Positions 44,235 through 57,634 are shown, counted from the first letter of the stretch. The stretch is DNA of 64,000 bases from Aegilops tauschii subsp. strangulata (GCF_002575655.3 NC_053035.3:506260601-506324600), one strand, 5' to 3'. Notes: a model not told the origin generated them from the letters alone. A program made the numbers and translations.

Positions 44235-45229
44235 ATACTTGGGACGCCAACGTAGGAAACCATTTTCCAATGATAGTTGTGTTGATCACGACAGTGCACG
44301 ACTATCTCAGTGACAGATATGTATCCAACCAGTTGTGCCACAAACACCAAGGATATGTTAAGTGTATGGATGATATACCTTTTCTCCAACTAAGGCAAGG
44401 TGCCTCTAATAAAATCTTGTTCAACGGGTAACGAAGGTGGCTTCACAAGAATGACGAGTGGAGAAGTCGCTCATATTTCCTCGACGGGACTACCATTGTC
44501 GGTGCCCGAGTGAAGCTACATACAACATCTTGTCTTAATTTGAATTATTTTGTTCGGGATTCCCAAGACCAAAACATATTGTCTTAGTTTGATTCCATAC
44601 GTGAGATATCCAATCAATTAAAATACTGGTTAAAGGGTTTTTTTTACCATTGTCGTATCATTTATGCCGAATACAGGGCCAATAGATCATTCCCTTTTCT
44701 CGTGCATATGAGAGTTTTTATAATTAAAAAATTGTGTTAATTCAATGTTGGTGAAAACTCCATTGAATCAACTGAAAAATGGATAATGCGGGGAGTATAA
44801 GTAAAAATTATCGGCCGTCTCAGAGGAAAAGAAAGTATACATGCTAACGAAGATCGTATTGATTTCCTCTTTTAGTTTTCGTACGTGTAGTTGCTTCAGA
44901 TCATGAACCTAGTCCATTTCTCTATTACGTGTAATTATTTGAGAATTGTAATTTTCTTTTCAAGCCCTTTTTTCTATTGTTACTTTTTTTCTTGATACAA
45001 TTCCTTATTTATTCTCTTCTTGTAGACCTTCAAAATCGTTTTTTGGTTATGCAAACCAAAAGGAAGGGTGTTGTATATTTCACAAATATTTGGTATATTT
45101 GCCACCTCTCTAACTAGACTTAGGCATCATTCTCATCTCTCTTGTTGCTTACTTTTAGCGAACCAGCTAACCCGTAGGCAGGCCATATAAGCAACATTGT
45201 TTGGGCCTGGCCGATTGTTACTCGCGAGA
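44235..45229. other. Intergenic sequence
   Basis: AT-rich with no recognised gene or element. It ends where the block shared with 316-3970 begins. Confidence 0.45.
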
Positions 45230-45510
45230 ACACTATTGTAGAAACATCCTTTTTGTGTGTTTGCAATGAGGGGCCCTCGTGTACATTCATAAAAAATATT
45301 ATATTTTTAAACAAATTTAAACTTCAATTTGTCTATAAATAAAAGGAATTATTTTTTTGAGGGAAAAAATAAAAGGAATTAACTCCTGGATGGAACACAA
45401 TTTTTTTAAGAAAGAAACGCGCATATGTATAATTTGGTCCAACTGATGCACATATGTATTCTGATACGTTACATTACTAGGCCCATGCATATATACGGAA
45501 TGCAGTTAGA
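45230..45510. other. Left part of the RR-3 duplicated block
   Basis: Matches 316-755, without the MITE present there, up to GGAATGCAGTTAGAGACGCCGA. This gives the empty site for the MITE. Confidence 0.65.
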
Positions 45511-45518
45511 GACGCCGA

Positions 45519-46352
45519 CGTGTTTGGGAGGGCTTACGTGCAATCTGGCCGTTGCCTGATGACTCACTACTAGTTGACTCTGGTAAGGACTGGGTACTGC
45601 AACTACTTTCAAAATGTTCGGACAAGACCAGGGACTTGGTAATTATGACGATCTGGCGTATTTGGCAACTCCGAAATGATATAACGCACGGGAAGAATGA
45701 GACCCCAGTAAAGGTAACTGTGGATTATCTTGATAGTTATTATAAGTCACTAGATTTGGTGAGGAACTATAGCATGGAGGAGATCATCAAAGGGAAGATG
45801 CCGTTGTATGAGGACAGTCGACCAAAGTGTGTAAAAACTACAGAATCCCCCACGCCTTGGCCTCCTCCGCCTATGGGCTGGGTCACGTTGTCGGTAGACG
45901 GTTCATTCTCGAGCCAGGATGGCCGCGCTTCGATCGTCATGGTGCTTCGCAGGGAGAACGGATCTACGATTTTTGTGGCATATAGGTACATTTTCCACTG
46001 TAATGATGTCCTGGAAGCGGGAATTCATGCTATTATGCAGTGTATGGCACTGGCCATTCAGCATTCGGACTGCCCAGTTATTGTTCAATCAGACTCTTTA
46101 AATGCTCTGGCCATTCTCTCGAGCGACAGTCTCTCCAGGTCGGCCTATGGTCATCTAGCTGCTGAGATTAAAGCTCATATGGTAGTCAGGAAGTTTGTTT
46201 CTCTAAAAGTTAGCAGATATCAAAATAGGGTAGCACATCAATTGGCACACTATAGCCGCACTGAAGTTTGTACTGCGGTATGGTTGAACTCGATTCCTGT
46301 GTGGTGTGAGGAATTGTCGTCTCGTGATTGTAACCCTCTGGTTGTGAAATAA
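45519..46352 (+). CDS. C-terminal fragment of LINE ORF2 with RNase H domain
   Basis: Open from the truncation point to the stop at 46350-46352, about 277 codons with no internal stop. The first ~90 codons are the linker after RT (MTIWRIWQLRNDITHG). From about 45870 an RNase H fold follows: Asp in LSVDGSF, the acidic residue in VLEAGIHAIMQC, Asp in VIVQSDSLNAL, and the final helix RYQNRVAHQLAHYS. The RT and endonuclease domains are missing, so it cannot move by itself. An intact frame implies a young insertion. There is no proper start codon; any translation would depend on a new context. Confidence 0.82.
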   Translation, partial: RVWEGLRAIWPLPDDSLLVDSGKDWVLQLLSKCSDKTRDLVIMTIWRIWQLRNDITHGKNETPVKVTVDYLDSYYKSLDLVRNYSMEEIIKGKMPLYEDSRPKCVKTTESPTPWPPPPMGWVTLSVDGSFSSQDGRASIVMVLRRENGSTIFVAYRYIFHCNDVLEAGIHAIMQCMALAIQHSDCPVIVQSDSLNALAILSSDSLSRSAYGHLAAEIKAHMVVRKFVSLKVSRYQNRVAHQLAHYSRTEVCTAVWLNSIPVWCEELSSRDCNPLVVK

Positions 46353-46380
46353 AACATCCTTTCTCCCTGCAAAAAAAAAA
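45519..46380 (+). mobile_element. 5'-truncated LINE (L1-type) with poly(A) tail
   Basis: 862 bp ending in A10 (46371-46380). It is flanked by GACGCCGA at 45511-45518 and 46382-46389. The homologous site upstream of RR-1 (756-763) is uninterrupted. It carries the C-terminal RNase H part of ORF2. 5' truncation, a poly(A) tail and a target duplication are hallmarks of target-primed reverse transcription. Confidence 0.9.
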
Positions 46381-46381
46381 G

Positions 46382-46885
46382 GACGCCGAATTAGTGAAGA
46401 AAACTGGATCTGGCTAATCGATGGAATTAGCTAACTAATTAATGCGCAGCCTGGACTACACTGGATGCAATATACGCTGGATCTCTATATATCTTGGCGG
46501 CACGTTCAAAATAAGTACGTCTGGTTTTCCTGCCATAACTAAACCAAGAATTAATTGCCGCAATCTATTTGATCTCGAGATGCACTGTCATCCCGTTGTG
46601 TAGTGCCACAATCGGCAAGCTTTGACGCCACCGTATCTCTGCTCTGTATGCATGTAAACCGAAGAGCGGCGGCAAGTGGTAACTTCTTTCCACAAACCTC
46701 AAGATACTTTGATATATGCCTGGGTGGCTCATTTAAATATTTATTTAATCACAAAGATACTCCAGCCAACACAATATTTGATTTTCCCTGGTGGAACTAG
46801 AAAGCGGTGCAGGTCAGATCGATATTTGCATGTGTGAAGCAGCACCGTGATTACGAATGGACGGCGGAGATCGACCGGCCACCCC
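46382..46885 (+). promoter_or_regulatory. Upstream region of RR-3
   Basis: Continues the block shared with RR-1 (GAATTAGTGAAGAAAACTGG onward) and with RR-2. The LINE now separates it from the more distal part at 45230-45510, about 0.5 kb before the TATA position. Confidence 0.6.
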
Positions 46886-46893
46886 GATAAATA
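46886..46893 (+). promoter_or_regulatory. Altered TATA box of RR-3
   Basis: The position of TATAAATA in RR-1 and RR-2 reads GATAAATA here (CCCCGATAAATACCCC). The surroundings are unchanged. The first-base change may weaken TBP binding. Confidence 0.6.
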
Positions 46894-46989
46894 CCCCTGT
46901 ACCTTGGCCGGGTACAAGGCGCACAACACCACCAAAGCCCCAAGCATCAGCAAGCAACAGAGCTAGCTAGATACATCCTTGACCATAAG

Positions 46990-47714
46990 CTCCAAGGTTC
47001 ATAGCTACTCCCCTTCCTCTGTTTCTGCCTTCTTTTTTCTGGCCATGCATGCATACAAGATTGATCGGGATTGTTCCACAAGGCGATATACATCTGAAAC
47101 TAGTGCATATCTTGATCGGTTTTGATCTAGGCAGCACAGTTTTTGGTTTTTCTTGGCAGCCATGCATGTATATGCATCTAGTTTTGCCATTTCTTTCTTG
47201 TGTTCTTTGCTTCTTCTTCGTAACTCTCATGCTGTTTTCGGTGCTACATGTTGCACATTATAAACATGGGAAGCATCCATCCATGTACTGTGTAGCTCTC
47301 TGTTACATACTGTTGACATCCAAATACACCGTAGGCTCACATAAGCCTATGTTCCTATTCCAAAGTATCTATTTCTTTCCTCTCTTTTTTCTCTTTTCTT
47401 GATGTTCCTTTTGTCCTCATAGGCTCACTTGTGCAATCTACAATTTTTTTTCCTTGTTCTTGCATCATCGATGCTGCACTATTTTTAGTTTGGTCCCATG
47501 CATACAAGATCGAGATTTGTTAAAGGCGCTGCCTATACACGTGTACGGTGAAACTAGTAGTAGTAGTGCATTTGGATCTGTATATTGTTGCCCTGGTTGT
47601 TATTGGCAGAAGCCATGCATATGGATCTAGCATGCATGTTGCAGATTTTTTGTGTCTGGAGTAATAGTTTGTGGATTTTTTGTTCATGTTCTTTTTATCC
47701 TCGTCTATGTAATC

Positions 47715-47745
<31 letters not shown>

Positions 47746-47887
47746 TCAAAGTGTGCATACCTCTGATCTCAGCTTACTCTGCACGCATGCATGATTTTGC
47801 AAAACAAATCTTTTAACATATCAGCTAAGATCAATGAACATGTGGATCAAAACAACTAATCTCTTTATAAATTATTATTTTTGCAGT
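46990..47887 (+). other. Probable 5'UTR intron of RR-3 with a 29-nt G-run
   Basis: The layout matches the RR-1 leader intron, with a GCAG acceptor near 47883-47886. A run of 29 G at 47717-47745 is absent from RR-1 and RR-2. The donor was not fixed. Confidence 0.55.
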
Positions 47888-47905
47888 TCTTGTAGCTAGT
47901 TGATC

Positions 47906-48394
47906 ATGGCATCGTCCCTCAAGGCATTGCTTGTTGATGATATGGCAGTTGAACGCTTGGTTGCCTCCGCCATGCTGCGGAAGTTTCATTGTGAGATCAC
48001 CATGGCGAAGAATGGGAAAGAAGCTGTTGATATGTTCCTTGAGGGCAACGAGTTTGATATTGTTGTATGTGATAAGGACATGCCCATAATGACCGGTCCT
48101 GAGGTATATGCTTAGTTAATTTCCCATTTCTTTCTCTTCCTTTTTTGCTTGAACATAACACATATTTGATGTCACCTCATTCACCCAATATTTCTTGTAC
48201 ATGTTACTTGACAGGCAGTTGAGAAGATCCGTGCTATGGGAGCCACCGATGTGAAGATCGTCGGGGTGTCCGCTGATGATAACGCCATGGAGGCGTTCAT
48301 GAGTGCCGGCGCTGATGACTTTGTGCCCAAACCAGTGAGGCCTGAAATTCTCGAACCTATGATTCAGGAGGTCATCAATAAGAAGAATAATTAG
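47906..48394 (+). CDS. Receiver-only two-component response regulator RR-3 (type-C, ORR41/42-like)
   Basis: Exon 1 is 47906-48103 and exon 2 is 48215-48394 (GT at 48104, AG at 48213-48214), giving 125 aa. The ATG at 47906 aligns with those of RR-1 and RR-2. The receiver is complete: Asp11-Asp12 (LLVDD), phospho-acceptor Asp56 (CDKDMPIMTG), Ser85 (GVSADD) and Lys105 (FVPKPV). It is closest to RR-1 (shared VDDMAVER against VDYMAVER and matching flanks), and differs from it most importantly by keeping Asp12. It is probably functional as a protein. Expression may be affected by the altered TATA box and the LINE about 0.5 kb upstream. Confidence 0.9.
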
Positions 48395-49930
48395 CGACGG
48401 TCTACGGCAATAATCTAGCTTGCTTAATCCCGTCATGAAGAAATTTTAAATGTTCGGCTAGCTCATTTCTGCTAGCTCCAGTCCGCATTATATTATTATT
48501 GTCGTGTTGCCGTATTGTTTCGAGGTCATGTTAAAGGTCGGACGCCATTAGCAAGAAGAGCAAGAGAGTCTGCCAACAAATTGATTTTATCTGTAGGTCT
48601 TTCAGTTATAATCCGCTAAATTCTGTTAATTTATGCTTCATGGTCTGTGACACGTGCCTGTATGTGTCTCTATCCGGAGGAAAATTATTCGGCTACCAAC
48701 AAGTGTTTGGTAATTGTTTCATGGGTTGGATTTCTTCTATAGTGTGGTGTACACCTTCGTATAAAGCTAACCAGTGGCCGATTGTAATACTCTTTCTTTA
48801 AACATGAGAAAATATGTGAGAATACTATATCATTAGTCACAAAAGAAATGCCAGCCAACATTTGATTTTCCCCGGTGATATATCACCAGCGTGATTTCGA
48901 ATGGACTGTCAACTTTGGACATCGATCCGCCATGCATCAAGTAACCCTAGAGCTAGGTACCTACATCCTCCACCACAAGCTCCAAGGTCCATCTTCAGCA
49001 TTGCTCATGAGTTTACCCAGATGATCGCCAGGTCAATGTTGTGAAATTAGGAGAGGATTTTTCTTTTTGCGAATGTTTTTTTAGCAGAGTATAATGAGTG
49101 TCCCCATTCGATAGCTCAGTTTGATCATAGTTTGAGGGGTCAATTTATTTTCATGTTACTCTTCCAACTTAATCAATAAAGGCTTCATTTTTTAAAGTAA
49201 GGCCGCAGTCTAGCCTTATACCATCGGTTGGGCACATTTCTTAAATTTAAGCAAATATACGAAATGGTCCTCACTTTACCCCGAGAGAAGATGGCATATT
49301 ATCTGTCTTTGATTTATAAATAAGTGGTTATCACCTACGGTAGGAGATGATACTTTATTGAGTTTCTTATTTATGAACAATGAAAGATACACATAGTGCA
49401 ATGACAATGATTGTCTCTCCTTTTTCTTTGACCGCAACACCAATAATGCTTTTTTGACCATCTAAAATGTAAAGAAAAACAAATAAAGTCTTCAGGTATG
49501 ACAATCTAACGAAAATAAAGATCCGGTTAAAATGCCACCATCCCCGAACTGCTCCCATTTCATTGTGCTATACACATTAACTATAGAGTTAGTCCACTTA
49601 GATTAATTTTCTTGCATAAAAACAATATTTACTAGTTGTTGTGCTATATGTTTCCATAGCAACGTCCGAACATTGAAGTTTGTGGTCCAGTCTTTGATAC
49701 ACTTGCACTGTTAGACTACATTATAAAATTTCTCGTTCTAAATATGATGTTATCTTTCTTGTCTGAAAAGCCATAATAACCACATGCTTTGATTAGCCAT
49801 ATTTATTTTGTGCAAAAGTGCAAGACACATTTTCCAATATATAAATCCAGAGCCAGGAACAAAGGCAATGCAAATTTAGTTTCTGCTACAATGCTTGCTG
49901 GCTAAGGTTTGTGATACAATCTCTGAGGGC
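48395..49930. other. 3' flank of RR-3, with RR promoter relic
   Basis: Shared with the RR-1 flank to about 49500. It includes the relic at 48770-49000 (CACAAAAGAAATGCCAGCCA, TCCACCACAAGCTCCAAGG). From 49500 to 49930 nothing is recognised. Confidence 0.5.
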
Positions 49931-51984
49931 AACCTCTACAACCACGGATTCTCCTACGTCTTCTCTGACTAACAGAAGGTCAAGCGCGACACCATCCACC
50001 CCCAGAAGAAAGCATCTCCCCTCCCCTCATCGACGTCGTAGATAGAGCCTAAGAATGTGTTGGATCTCCATTTGGATCCATATCGGGGATTACAAACTAG
50101 CAATGAGGAGGAGGACAAAAGTGGTGATAATGATGATATTGTAATACACTTCTGTGTTGGGAGCAAAGCATGGTAATGGATGCCCACATAAGTGGGGTGC
50201 GGCCGGCCTCATAAGGATGTGATATCTGGCAATGGAGGAGTGCTTCCTCTCCATTGAGCAAGAGAGGGCATGGGAGACCAAGGAAGAGACAGACAGGTGG
50301 CTCGTCGAAGCTTCTCTTCATATTGGAGATGACACTATGACTATGAGACCCCCCCCCCCCTCGAGGTGATTCCTTGACGCCAAAGAGATGCGCGGGAGGC
50401 CAAGAAAGGAGGCAGAAGCAACGCCAATTAGTATCAAGAGAGGGCCTGGGAGGCCGAGAAAGGACCAATAGTCACAAACAGACTCTTCTCCAATTGCGTC
50501 CAAAAAAACATTTGCATGTAGTAAAGGCCTGGGTGAAAAAGAGCCGACTATCTTGTATACACCTTTGAAACTTGACGTGTGCGGTTGACTTGAGATTTGA
50601 GTAAGCTTGGTGGTGAATCTTGTCCTTGTGAGTGTTCTTATGGAGCCCACCCCCCTTTGTTCCCCATGTTCTTCGTGTTTTACCTCTAATCCACCTCCAA
50701 TTGTGATGATCGGGGCACCCCTATAGCTCCCCCCATATCATTTTCTTAGCCTGGAACACGAGGCTTTATATGTCACATGTAGGGTTTCACCTATAAGACC
50801 CGTATAACTTCGACTCTCCTTGACCTCAAGACGAACTGATATTCCCATTCAGTGTAATATGTCGAGCAAAGCTGGAGTGGAAAAGGACTTTGTTTTCTGC
50901 CATGCAATAAAATCCTACATCAAATGATCATTCAGGGTGATTCGCAAAATTCTTTCAGGATCAAAAGGCAAGAAACTACTAATAATGAAATATGCATCCC
51001 ATTATGCCAAAGAAGATTCAATGAGCTCATCAACTTTGTTCAAAATAACATGCGACTTCCTAGTCTGTATCTTCCCCGTCGGACTATGTATGACCCAATG
51101 ATCATCTCATATGGTGATTCTTGTAGCTGACCCAACTCTCCAAATATGACCTATTTTGAAAGCATGTACATTCTATTAAGATCCTATTCAGCAATAGTCT
51201 TGAAGTTCTCTGTAGTCTAACATATGTTAATATAGGAAATATAAGTTTCAACAATTTCTCTACCGTATCTAGAAATATGGTAGTTAAAATGTTTGTGGTT
51301 CCAGGAGTAGTCATCGTTGTGGTGGGTATTCCAGACAAGACGGTGACACATGCCGTATAGGACGCTAACAAGGACCCAACCATGGTCGACACATCCACCA
51401 CACGCAAATCCCTGACGGGGGGAAAGGAAGAGGGAGTTGTATTGTATGTCATCTGCATTTTGAATCGTAAGTCCCTATCCACACAAGCCTTCGGCAAAGT
51501 TGAGGTGATGTCCTGCCCAACGAGTTTGAGACCGCAACCAACACCCATATTTTCAATGCTTTCCTCCTTCGTCTTCCCTTCATCACCAATTCCATGGCCT
51601 AACTACGCTCTGATCAAAGTTCAAGAGATTCTATGGGAAATTATCAATCCGTTTATAGCAAAATCTCATATATATTTTTGTTATCCAAAGTACAACATTT
51701 CCTTTTCACTTTTTCTTGATGTTCTTTTTATCCACAGGCATGTGATCTAGGATTTCTTATATAAAAATGCTTGTTATGTGATCGAAGCATTTCATAAACT
51801 ACATTGTAGATACTGACTAAGAAAGTGTGTGTACCACTTGCAATAGCTACAAATTTGGATGATTGATTTCAACTTATTGTTCATGTTTTTGTTAAAAAAA
51901 TCAGTTTATTAATTGGCCATGGATGACCAATAACTAATCTACATATTTACTATGTTGGTCATTGGATCCTCTAAGTAGCTGATC

Positions 51985-52172
51985 ATGTCATTCAAGACCT
52001 AAATAGCCACATCCTTATCATTGCTTTGCTTAATGAGGATATTGTCGTCGATAACATTATTCTATCAGCGATGCTGCACAAGTTTCACTATGAGACTACT
52101 CTGGCCAAGAATGGGAGAGAAGACGTCAATCTTGAGGATGTCTACAATGGTGATAATGATGATATTGTTGAA
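51985..52172 (+). pseudogene. RR exon-1 relic, unit 2
   Basis: TAGCTGATCATG is identical to the start context of RR-1 and RR-2. The frame stops at codon 6 (TAA), shifts, and then reads LNEDIVVDNIILSAMLHKFH and TTLAKNGREDV, aligned with RR residues about 9-40. It runs out before the phospho-acceptor Asp. Confidence 0.75.
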
Positions 52173-54009
52173 TACACTTCTGTGTTGGGAGCAATGCATG
52201 GTAATGGAAGCCCACATAAGGTTGTGATATCTGCCAATGGAGGAGGTGCTTCCTCTCCATTGACCAAGAGAGGGCATGGGAGAGCAAGGAAGATACACAT
52301 TGTTGGCTCGTTACAAGCTTCTTTTCAGAATGGAGACAACACTATGACTATGAGACCCCCCCTCCCCCCCCCCCCCCCCCCCCGCTCCCCCGAGGTTATT
52401 TCTCAACACCAAAGAGATGCACGGGAGGCCAAGAAAGGAGCCAGAAGCAACGTCAACAAGTATCTATAGAGGGCTTGGGAGGCCAAGAAAGGACCAACAA
52501 TCACTAGCAGATTCTTCTCCAATTGGGTCCAAAAAATAAAAAATGCAGGCAGTAAAGGCTCGAGAGAAAAAGAGCCGATCATTTTGTATACACCTTTCAA
52601 ACTTGACGTGTGTACTTGAATTGAGATTTGAGTAGCTTGGTGGTGAATCTTGTCCTTGTGAGTGTTCTTATTGAATCCCCCTCCCCTTTGTTCCCCATGT
52701 CGTGTTTTACCTCTAATCCACCTCCAATCGTGATGGTCGGGGCACCCCTATAGCTCCCTCTGTATCATTTTCTTATCTCGGAACACGAGGCATTATATGA
52801 CACATGCAGGGTTTCACCTATAAGACTCGTACCCCTTCGACTCTCCTTGACCTTGAGACGAATTAATATCCCCATTTACTGTAATATGTCGAGCAAACCG
52901 AAGTGGAAAAGGACTTTATTTTGTGCTACGCAACAAAATCCTATGTCAAATGATCATTCGGGGTGATCTGGAAAATACTTTCGAGATCAAAAGGCAAGAA
53001 ACGACTAATAATGAAAACTTCATCCTGTTATGCCAAAGAAGAGACAATGAGCTCATCAGCTTTGTTCAAAATAACATGCATCGTCGTAGTCTGTATCTTC
53101 CCCATCGGACTATGTGTGACCAAATGATCATGTCATATCGTGATTCTTATAGCTGACCAAACTCTCCAAATATGACCTATTTTGAAAGCATGTATATTCT
53201 ATTAAGATCCTATTTAGCAATAGTCTTGAAGTTCTCTGTAGTCTGACATATGTTAAGATAGGAAATATAAGTTTCAACAATTTCTCAACCGAATGTACTA
53301 ATATGGTAGTTAAAACGTTTGTGGTTCAAGGAGTAGTCACTGTTGTGGTGGGTATTCCATACAAGACAATGACACACGCTGCATAGGATGATAACAAGGA
53401 CCCAACCATGGTTGAAACATCCACCAATACAAATCCCTGGCGGGGGAAAGGAAGAGGGAGTTGTACTGTATGTCATCTGCATTTTCAACAGTAGGTCCCT
53501 ATCCACACAAGCCTTGACAAATTTGCAGGTGATGTCCTAGCTAACGAGATTGAGATCGCAACCAACACCCATATTTTCAATGCCTTCCTCCTTAGTCTTC
53601 CCTTCATCACCAATTCCATGGCCTAACTACACTCTGATCGAAGTTCAAGAGATTCTATGGGAAATTATACATCCGTGTGTAGCAAAATCTCTTATATATT
53701 GTTGTTATCCAAAGTACAACATTTCCTTTTGACTTTTTCTTGATGTTCTTTTTATCCACATGCATGTGATCTAGGATTTCTTAGATAAAAATATTTCTTA
53801 TGTGATCAAAGCATTTCATAAACTACATTGTAGATACTGACTAAGACAGTGTGTGTACCACTTGCAATAGCTACAAATTTTGATGATTGATTTCAACTTA
53901 TTGTTCATGTTTTTGTTCAAAAAAATCAGTTTATGAATTGGTCATGGATGGCCAATAACTAATCTATATACTTATTATGTTGATCGTTGGATCCTCTAAG
54001 TAGCTGATC

Positions 54010-54199
54010 ATGTCATTCAAGACCTAAATAGCCACATCCTTCATCATTGCTTTGCTTGATGAGGATATTGTCGTCGATAACATTATTCTATCACCGATGC
54101 TACACAAGTTTCACTATGAGACTACTCTGCCCAAGAATGAGAAAGAAGACGTCGAGCTTGAGGATGTCTACAGCGGTGATAATGATGATATTGTTGAAT
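54010..54199 (+). pseudogene. RR exon-1 relic, unit 3
   Basis: Same lesions as unit 2: the ATG is followed by TAA at codon 6 and a shift. LDEDIVVDNIILSPMLHKFH is then readable, with Pro in place of Ala. No phospho-acceptor region. Confidence 0.75.
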
Positions 54200-55722
54200 A
54201 CAGTTCTGTGCTGGGAGCAAAGCATGGTAATGGACGCCCACATAAGTTGGGTGCGACCGGCCTCATAAGGTCGTGATGTCTGCCAATGGAGGAGGCGCTT
54301 CCTCTCCATTGACAAAGAGAGGGCATGGGAGACCAAGGAAGAGACACACTGTTGGCTCATTAGAAGCTTCTTTTCCGAATGGAGACGACACTATGACTAT
54401 GAGAACCCCCCCCCCCACTCCCCCGAGGTGATTTCCCAACGCCAAAGAGATGCACGGGAGGCCAAGAAACGAGTCAGAAGTAACGTCAACGAGTATCAAG
54501 ATAGGGCCTGGGAGTCCGAGAAAGGACCAAAAATCACTAGCAGACTCTTCTCCAATTGGGTAAAAATATAAAAAAATGCAGGTAGTAAAGGCCCGAGTGA
54601 AAAAGAGCCGATCATTTTGTATACAACTTTGAAACTTGACGCAACAAAATCCTATATCAAATGATCATTCAGGGTGATTCGCAAAATTCTTTCAGGATCA
54701 AAAGGCAAGAAACGACTAATAATGAAATATCCGTCCCATTATGTGAAAGACAATTCAGTGAGCTCATCAACTTTGTCCAAAATAACATGCGCCTTCCTAG
54801 TCTGTATCTTCCCTGTCGGACTATCTGTGTCCCAATGATCATCTCATATGTTGATTCTTGTTGCTGACCCAACTCTCCAAATATGACCTATTTTGAAATC
54901 ATGTATATTCCATTTAGATCCCATTTAGCAATAGTCTTGAAGTTCTGTGTAATCTGACATATGTTAAGATAGGAAATATAACTTTCAACAATATCTCTAC
55001 CGAATGTACAAATATGATAGTTAAAATGTTTGTGGTTCAAGGAGTAGTCACTGTTGTGGTGGGTCTTCCAGACAAGACGGTGACACACCTCACATAGGAC
55101 GCTAACAAGGACCCAACCATGGTCGACACATCCACCACACACAAATCGCTGCGGGGTGAAAGGAAGAGGGAGTTGTACTGTGTGCCATTTGCTTTCTGAA
55201 CCATAGGTCCCTATCCACACAAGCCTTCGGCAAAGTTGCAGGTGATATCTTGCCCAATGAGTTTGAGACCGCAACCAACACCCATATTTTGAATGCCTTC
55301 CTCCTTTGTCTTCCCTTCGTCACCAATGCCATGGCCTAACTACACTCTGGTCGATGTTCAATAGATTCTATGGGAAATAATCCATCCGTGTGTAGCTGAA
55401 TCTCTTATATAATGTTGTTATCCAAACTACAACATTTCCTTTTGGCTTTTTCTTGATGTTCTTTTCATCCAGAGGCATGTGATCTAGGATTTCATATATA
55501 AAAATACTTGTTATGTGACCGAAGCATTTCATAAAGTACATTGTAGATACTGACTAAGAAAGTGTGTGTACCACTTGTAATAGCTACAAATTTTGATGAT
55601 TGATTTCAACTTATTGTTCATGTTCTTGTTCAAAAAATCAGTTTATTAATTGTTCATGGATGACCAATAACTAATCCATATATTTACTATGTTGGTCGTT
55701 GGATCCTCTAAGTTAGCTGATC

Positions 55723-55912
55723 ATGTCATTCAAGACCTAAATAGCCACATCCTTCACCATTGCTTTACTTGAAGAGGATATTGTCGTGGATAACATTATT
55801 CTATCAGTGATGATGCACGAGTTTCACTATGAGACTACTCTGGCAAAGAATGGGAAATAAGACGTCGAGCTTGAGGATGTCTAGAACGGTGATAATGATG
55901 ATATTGTTGAAT
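55723..55912 (+). pseudogene. RR exon-1 relic, unit 4
   Basis: As the other units, plus a further stop where the others have GGGAAAGAA (here GGGAAATAA at about 55852-55860). It is the most decayed of the five. Confidence 0.72.
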
Positions 55913-57446
55913 ACACTTCTGTGTTGGGTGCAAAGTATGGTAATGGACGCCCACATAATTAAGTTGGGTGCGACTGGCCTCATAAGGTTGTGATGTCTGC
56001 CAATGGAGTAGGCGCTTCCTCTCCATTGACAAAGAGAGGGCATGGGATACCAAGGAAGAGACACACTGTTGGCTCGTTAGATGCTACTTTTCAGAATGGA
56101 GACGACACTATGACTATGAGATAACCCCCCCCCCCCCACCCCCGCTCCCCCGAGGTGATTTCTCAATGCAAAAGAGATGCACGGAGGCCAAGAAAGGAGT
56201 CATATCCAATGTCAACGAGTATCAAGAGAGGGCTGGGAGGCCAAGAAAGGACCAACAATCACTAGCAGACTTTTCTCCGATTGGGTCCAAAAAATAAAAA
56301 ATGCAGGTAGTAAAGGCCCGAGTAAAAAGAGCCTACCATTTTGTATACACCTTTCAAACTTGACATTTGTAGTTGAATTAATATTTGAGTAGCTTGGTGG
56401 TGAATCTTGTCCTTGTGAGTGTTCCAATTGAGTCCCCTCCCCTTTAGGATCAAAAGGCAAGAAACGACTAATAATAAAATATTCATCCCATTATGCCAAA
56501 GAAGATTCAATGAGCTCATCAACTTTGTTCAAAATAACATGTGTCTTCCTAATCTATATCTTCCCGTCGGACTATGTGTGTCCCAATGATAATCTCATAT
56601 GTTGATTCTATAGCTGACCCAACTCTCCAAATATGGCCTAGTTTGAAAGCATGTATATTCTATTAAGATTCTATTTAGCAATAGTTTAGTCTGACATATG
56701 TTAAGATTGGAAATATAAGTTTCAACAATTTCTCTACCGAATGTACAAATATGGTAGTTAAAATGTTTGTGGTTCAAGGAGTAGTCACAGTTGTGCTGGG
56801 TATTGCAGACAAGACGGTGACACACGTCGCATAGGAGGTTAACAAGGACCCAACCATGGTCGACTCATCCACCACACAAAATCCCTAACGGGGGGAAAGG
56901 AAGCGGGAGTTGTATTGTGTGTCATCTGCATTTTGAACCGTAGGTCCCTATCCACACAAGCCTTCGGCAAAGTTGTAGGTGATATCTTGCCCAACGAGTT
57001 TGAGACCGCAACCAACACCCATATTTTGAATGCCTTCCTCCTTCGTCTTCCCTTCATCACCAATTCCATGGCCTAACTACACTCTGATCAAAGTTCAATT
57101 GATTCTATGGGAAATTATAGATCCGTGTGTAGCAGAATCTCTTATATATTGTTGTTATCCAAACTACAACATTTCCTTTGACTTTTTCTTGATGTTCTTT
57201 TTATCCACATGCATGTGATCTAGGATTTCATATATAAAAATACTTGTTATGTGGCCGAAGCATTTCATAAACTTCATTGTAGATACTGACTAAGAAAGTG
57301 TGTGTACCACTTGCAATAGGTACAAATTTTGATGATTGATTTCAACTTATTATTCAAAAAATCAGTTTATTAATTGTTCACGGATGACCAATATCTAATC
57401 TATATATTTACTATGTTGGTAGTTGGATCCTCTAAGTTATCTGATC

Positions 57447-57634
57447 ATGTCATTACAGAACTAAATAGCCGCATTCTTCATCATTGCTTTGCTTGATGAG
57501 GATATTGTCGTTGATAACATTATTCTATCAGCGATGCTGCACAAGTTTCACTATGAGACTACTCTGGCCAAGAATTGGAAAGAAGAAGTCGATTTTGTGG
57601 ATGTCTACAGTGGTGATAATGATGATATTGTTGA
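57447..57634 (+). pseudogene. RR exon-1 relic, unit 5
   Basis: LDEDIVVDNIILSAMLHKFH is readable after the shared early break; the start reads ATGTCATTACAGAACTAA. KNWKEEVDFVDV replaces KNGKEDVELEDV. Confidence 0.72.
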
